DNA of 17,417 bases from the NCBI GenBank assembly GCA_003524305.1, contig DQHW01000030.1:86803-104219 (forward strand), given 5' to 3'. Of the stretch, positions 16,258 through 17,417 are shown piece by piece; the first letter of the stretch is position 1; each line of letters starts with the position of its first letter. The notes beneath the pieces are model-generated. The model was not told the origin of the DNA, ran no database searches, and was given only the letters and a program-made list of their open reading frames with translations. Origin of the DNA: Anaerolineaceae bacterium (GTDB lineage Bacteria > Chloroflexota > Anaerolineae > Anaerolineales > Anaerolineaceae). The position numbers and the translations under genes were made by a program.

Positions 16258-16457
16258 TAAGCCTCGTCTTGTTCGTCTTCGTCAGTTTCAGCGACGGGCG
16301 GTACGTATTTTTCGCCTTTAAAGAAGGCTCTAATGCGTCCCCAAAATACCTTGGCCAAAATTCCAAAACCACCCACCAGACCAGCGGCGATCAATTGAAC
16401 CAGTAAACTGCCTGAACCGGGATCAAGGTATCTTGTATTTAAAAGGATATGATGCAT
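16257..16457 (-). CDS. Small single-TM protein with YLDPGSGS motif
   Basis: The 66 residues show a short N-terminus, the motif YLDPGSGS (10-17) followed by LLVQL, one hydrophobic segment (about 18-39), a basic stretch WGRIRAFFKGEK (39-50) and a very acidic tail ETDEDEQDEA. This suggests a one-pass protein with a cytoplasmic charged tail. From memory, small uncharacterised proteins with a D-P-G-[ST]-G-S motif before a TM helix occur next to envelope genes in several phyla; I know of no assigned function. It is clearly real despite its size: GGAGG (16462-16466) lies just upstream of the ATG, and its TAA overlaps the ATG of the kinase-like/methyltransferase gene by one base. The two products probably act together, perhaps with the small protein placing the enzyme at the membrane. 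Confidence 0.85.
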   Translation of the reverse strand: MHHILLNTRYLDPGSGSLLVQLIAAGLVGGFGILAKVFWGRIRAFFKGEKYVPPVAETDEDEQDEA

Positions 16458-16521
16458 GTTTCCTCCAACTTTTCAAAGTGATTTTCAATTATAACCGCGT
16501 TAAGGGTTGAAATTGTAGAGA

Positions 16522-17417
16522 TTATATGGAACGCGAAACTGAAAGTTTCTTGGCTAAAGCGGAAGCAATTTTACCGCCGACGCTGGCGTTGTTTTTGATC
16601 AATGCGATGTTGGCCGTCAGACTTTTGCCGCCGGTTTCTTTTTTGATGGCAGCTAATATGAATGGAGTGACTTCTTTGCCAACAATAGCCTTTGTCTTAA
16701 TATCAGCAAGCGCCACATCAATAGCCCAACGGGTTTCTTCATATGAAAGCGCATCTTCATCCGCAAGCGCCACACCCACTAAAAGTCCACCCCTATGTTC
16801 GTGCACCAGTTTGGCTTTAAAAATATCGGCAACCTCTTCTGGCGTTTCAACCGTCCAATCCAGTTTATATTGGCTTCCGCGTGTATAGAAGAGCGGGAAG
16901 TTTTGTGTTTGATACCCGACCACGCCTACCCGGTTGGTTTCGAGGTATTCGAGCGTGGCGGGGATATCCATGAAGGCTTTGGCGCCAGCGCAAACTGTAA
17001 TACAAGGATAATCTGCCAGGGCAATGAGGTCTGAGGAAATATCAAGGGATTGATATCCATCAGGGCCTACTCCCCCGATGCCGCCGGTGACAAACACTTT
17101 TATCCCCACGGCTGAAGCGATGGCCAGGCTGGCGCTAACCGTGGTGGCGGCAGAAAGCTTGCGTGCCAATATGAAGGGGATGTCGCGGTCGCTGGCTTTA
17201 AGGACGTTCCCATCCGTGGCAATCCATTCGATCTCGTCACGGGTCAAACCGACTTTCATTTTGCCATCCCGGATGGCAATGGTGGCTGGAATGGCGCCGG
17301 ACTGACGAACGATCTCTTCCACTGCCAGGGCGGTTTCCATATTCTGCGGATAGGGCATGCCGTGGGCAATGATCGTGGATTCTAGCGCAACAACAGGAGC
17401 TCCGGTGCGCAGGGCAT
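16522..17417 (-). CDS. psuG: Pseudouridine-5'-phosphate glycosidase (PsuG), N-terminus cut by window edge
   Basis: PsuG splits pseudouridine 5'-phosphate reversibly into uracil and ribose 5-phosphate in pseudouridine breakdown. 298 residues are visible. The frame stays open past the ATG at 17358 to the window end, and the translated edge reads VVALESTIIAHGMPYPQN, the conserved N-terminal strand with the active-site Glu, so 17358 is an internal Met. Other landmarks are GAIPATIAI, ARKLSAATTV, FVTGGIGGVG, LDISSDL (metal-ligand Asp region) and VCAGAKAFMDIPATLEYLET, whose Lys aligns with the Schiff-base Lys of E. coli PsuG. The C-terminus has the TANIALIKNNA stretch expected at the end. The usual PfkB-type kinase partner PsuK is not in the window; it could lie upstream. 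A 64 bp gap separates its stop from the small TM gene on the same strand. Confidence 0.95.
   Translation of the reverse strand, partial: ALRTGAPVVALESTIIAHGMPYPQNMETALAVEEIVRQSGAIPATIAIRDGKMKVGLTRDEIEWIATDGNVLKASDRDIPFILARKLSAATTVSASLAIASAVGIKVFVTGGIGGVGPDGYQSLDISSDLIALADYPCITVCAGAKAFMDIPATLEYLETNRVGVVGYQTQNFPLFYTRGSQYKLDWTVETPEEVADIFKAKLVHEHRGGLLVGVALADEDALSYEETRWAIDVALADIKTKAIVGKEVTPFILAAIKKETGGKSLTANIALIKNNASVGGKIASALAKKLSVSRSI

Noticed and set aside
1..17417. CRISPR arrays, tRNA or rRNA genes, insertion sequences, defence islands
   Set aside because: Gaps are short. I saw no regular repeat-spacer pattern, no tRNA-like cloverleaf with a conserved T-arm, and no transposase, integrase or nuclease-type defence domain.

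Overview
This 17.4 kb window looks like chromosomal DNA of a free-living bacterium with moderate GC. My best guess is a member of the Chloroflexota, class Anaerolineae. The guess rests on the gene set: a Thr/Pro-linker lipoprotein, paired EAL-HDOD proteins, a sulfatase-like membrane protein next to a kinase-like/methyltransferase fusion, and a small 'DPGSGS' membrane protein. No marker gene is present to prove it. There is no rRNA, tRNA, CRISPR array, insertion sequence or prophage gene. No gene-free stretch exceeds 300 bases; the longest gap is 275 bp (12923-13197).

Left part (1-2510), plus strand: the tail of a carbon-nitrogen hydrolase, an ammonia-type NAD+ synthetase (nadE) and an MFS exporter. 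They end at a bidirectional terminator. The hydrolase and synthetase side by side look like an unfused glutamine-dependent NAD+ synthetase.

Middle-left (2505-7226), minus strand: an ABC-F ATPase that is its own unit, then a two-gene envelope unit. The envelope unit encodes a membrane-anchored glycosidase-fold protein that seems to have lost both catalytic glutamates, followed by a WD40-type lipoprotein and a clear terminator.

Middle (7347-10672), plus strand: an unrecognised P-loop kinase-like protein followed by two 407-residue EAL-HDOD paralogues, a tandem duplication in a cyclic-di-GMP-type signalling family. The second copy has its own candidate promoter. A lipid kinase of the diacylglycerol/sphingosine kinase family (10681-11595, minus) runs tail to tail into them with only 8 bp between stop codons.

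Right part (10681-17417): a YcaQ-like DNA glycosylase (minus) diverges from a five-TM sulfatase/phosphotransferase-like protein (plus). Convergent to the latter is a coupled pair on the minus strand: a 66-residue membrane protein overlapping (TAATG) a protein with an N-terminal kinase-like domain and a C-terminal SAM methyltransferase. The window ends inside a pseudouridine-5'-phosphate glycosidase (psuG, minus) whose start lies beyond the edge.

The most promising places for something undescribed are the kinase-like/methyltransferase plus 'DPGSGS' pair, the inactive-looking glycosidase with its WD40 lipoprotein, and the P-loop protein upstream of the twin EAL-HDOD genes. I found no single complete novel system that I can claim with confidence.
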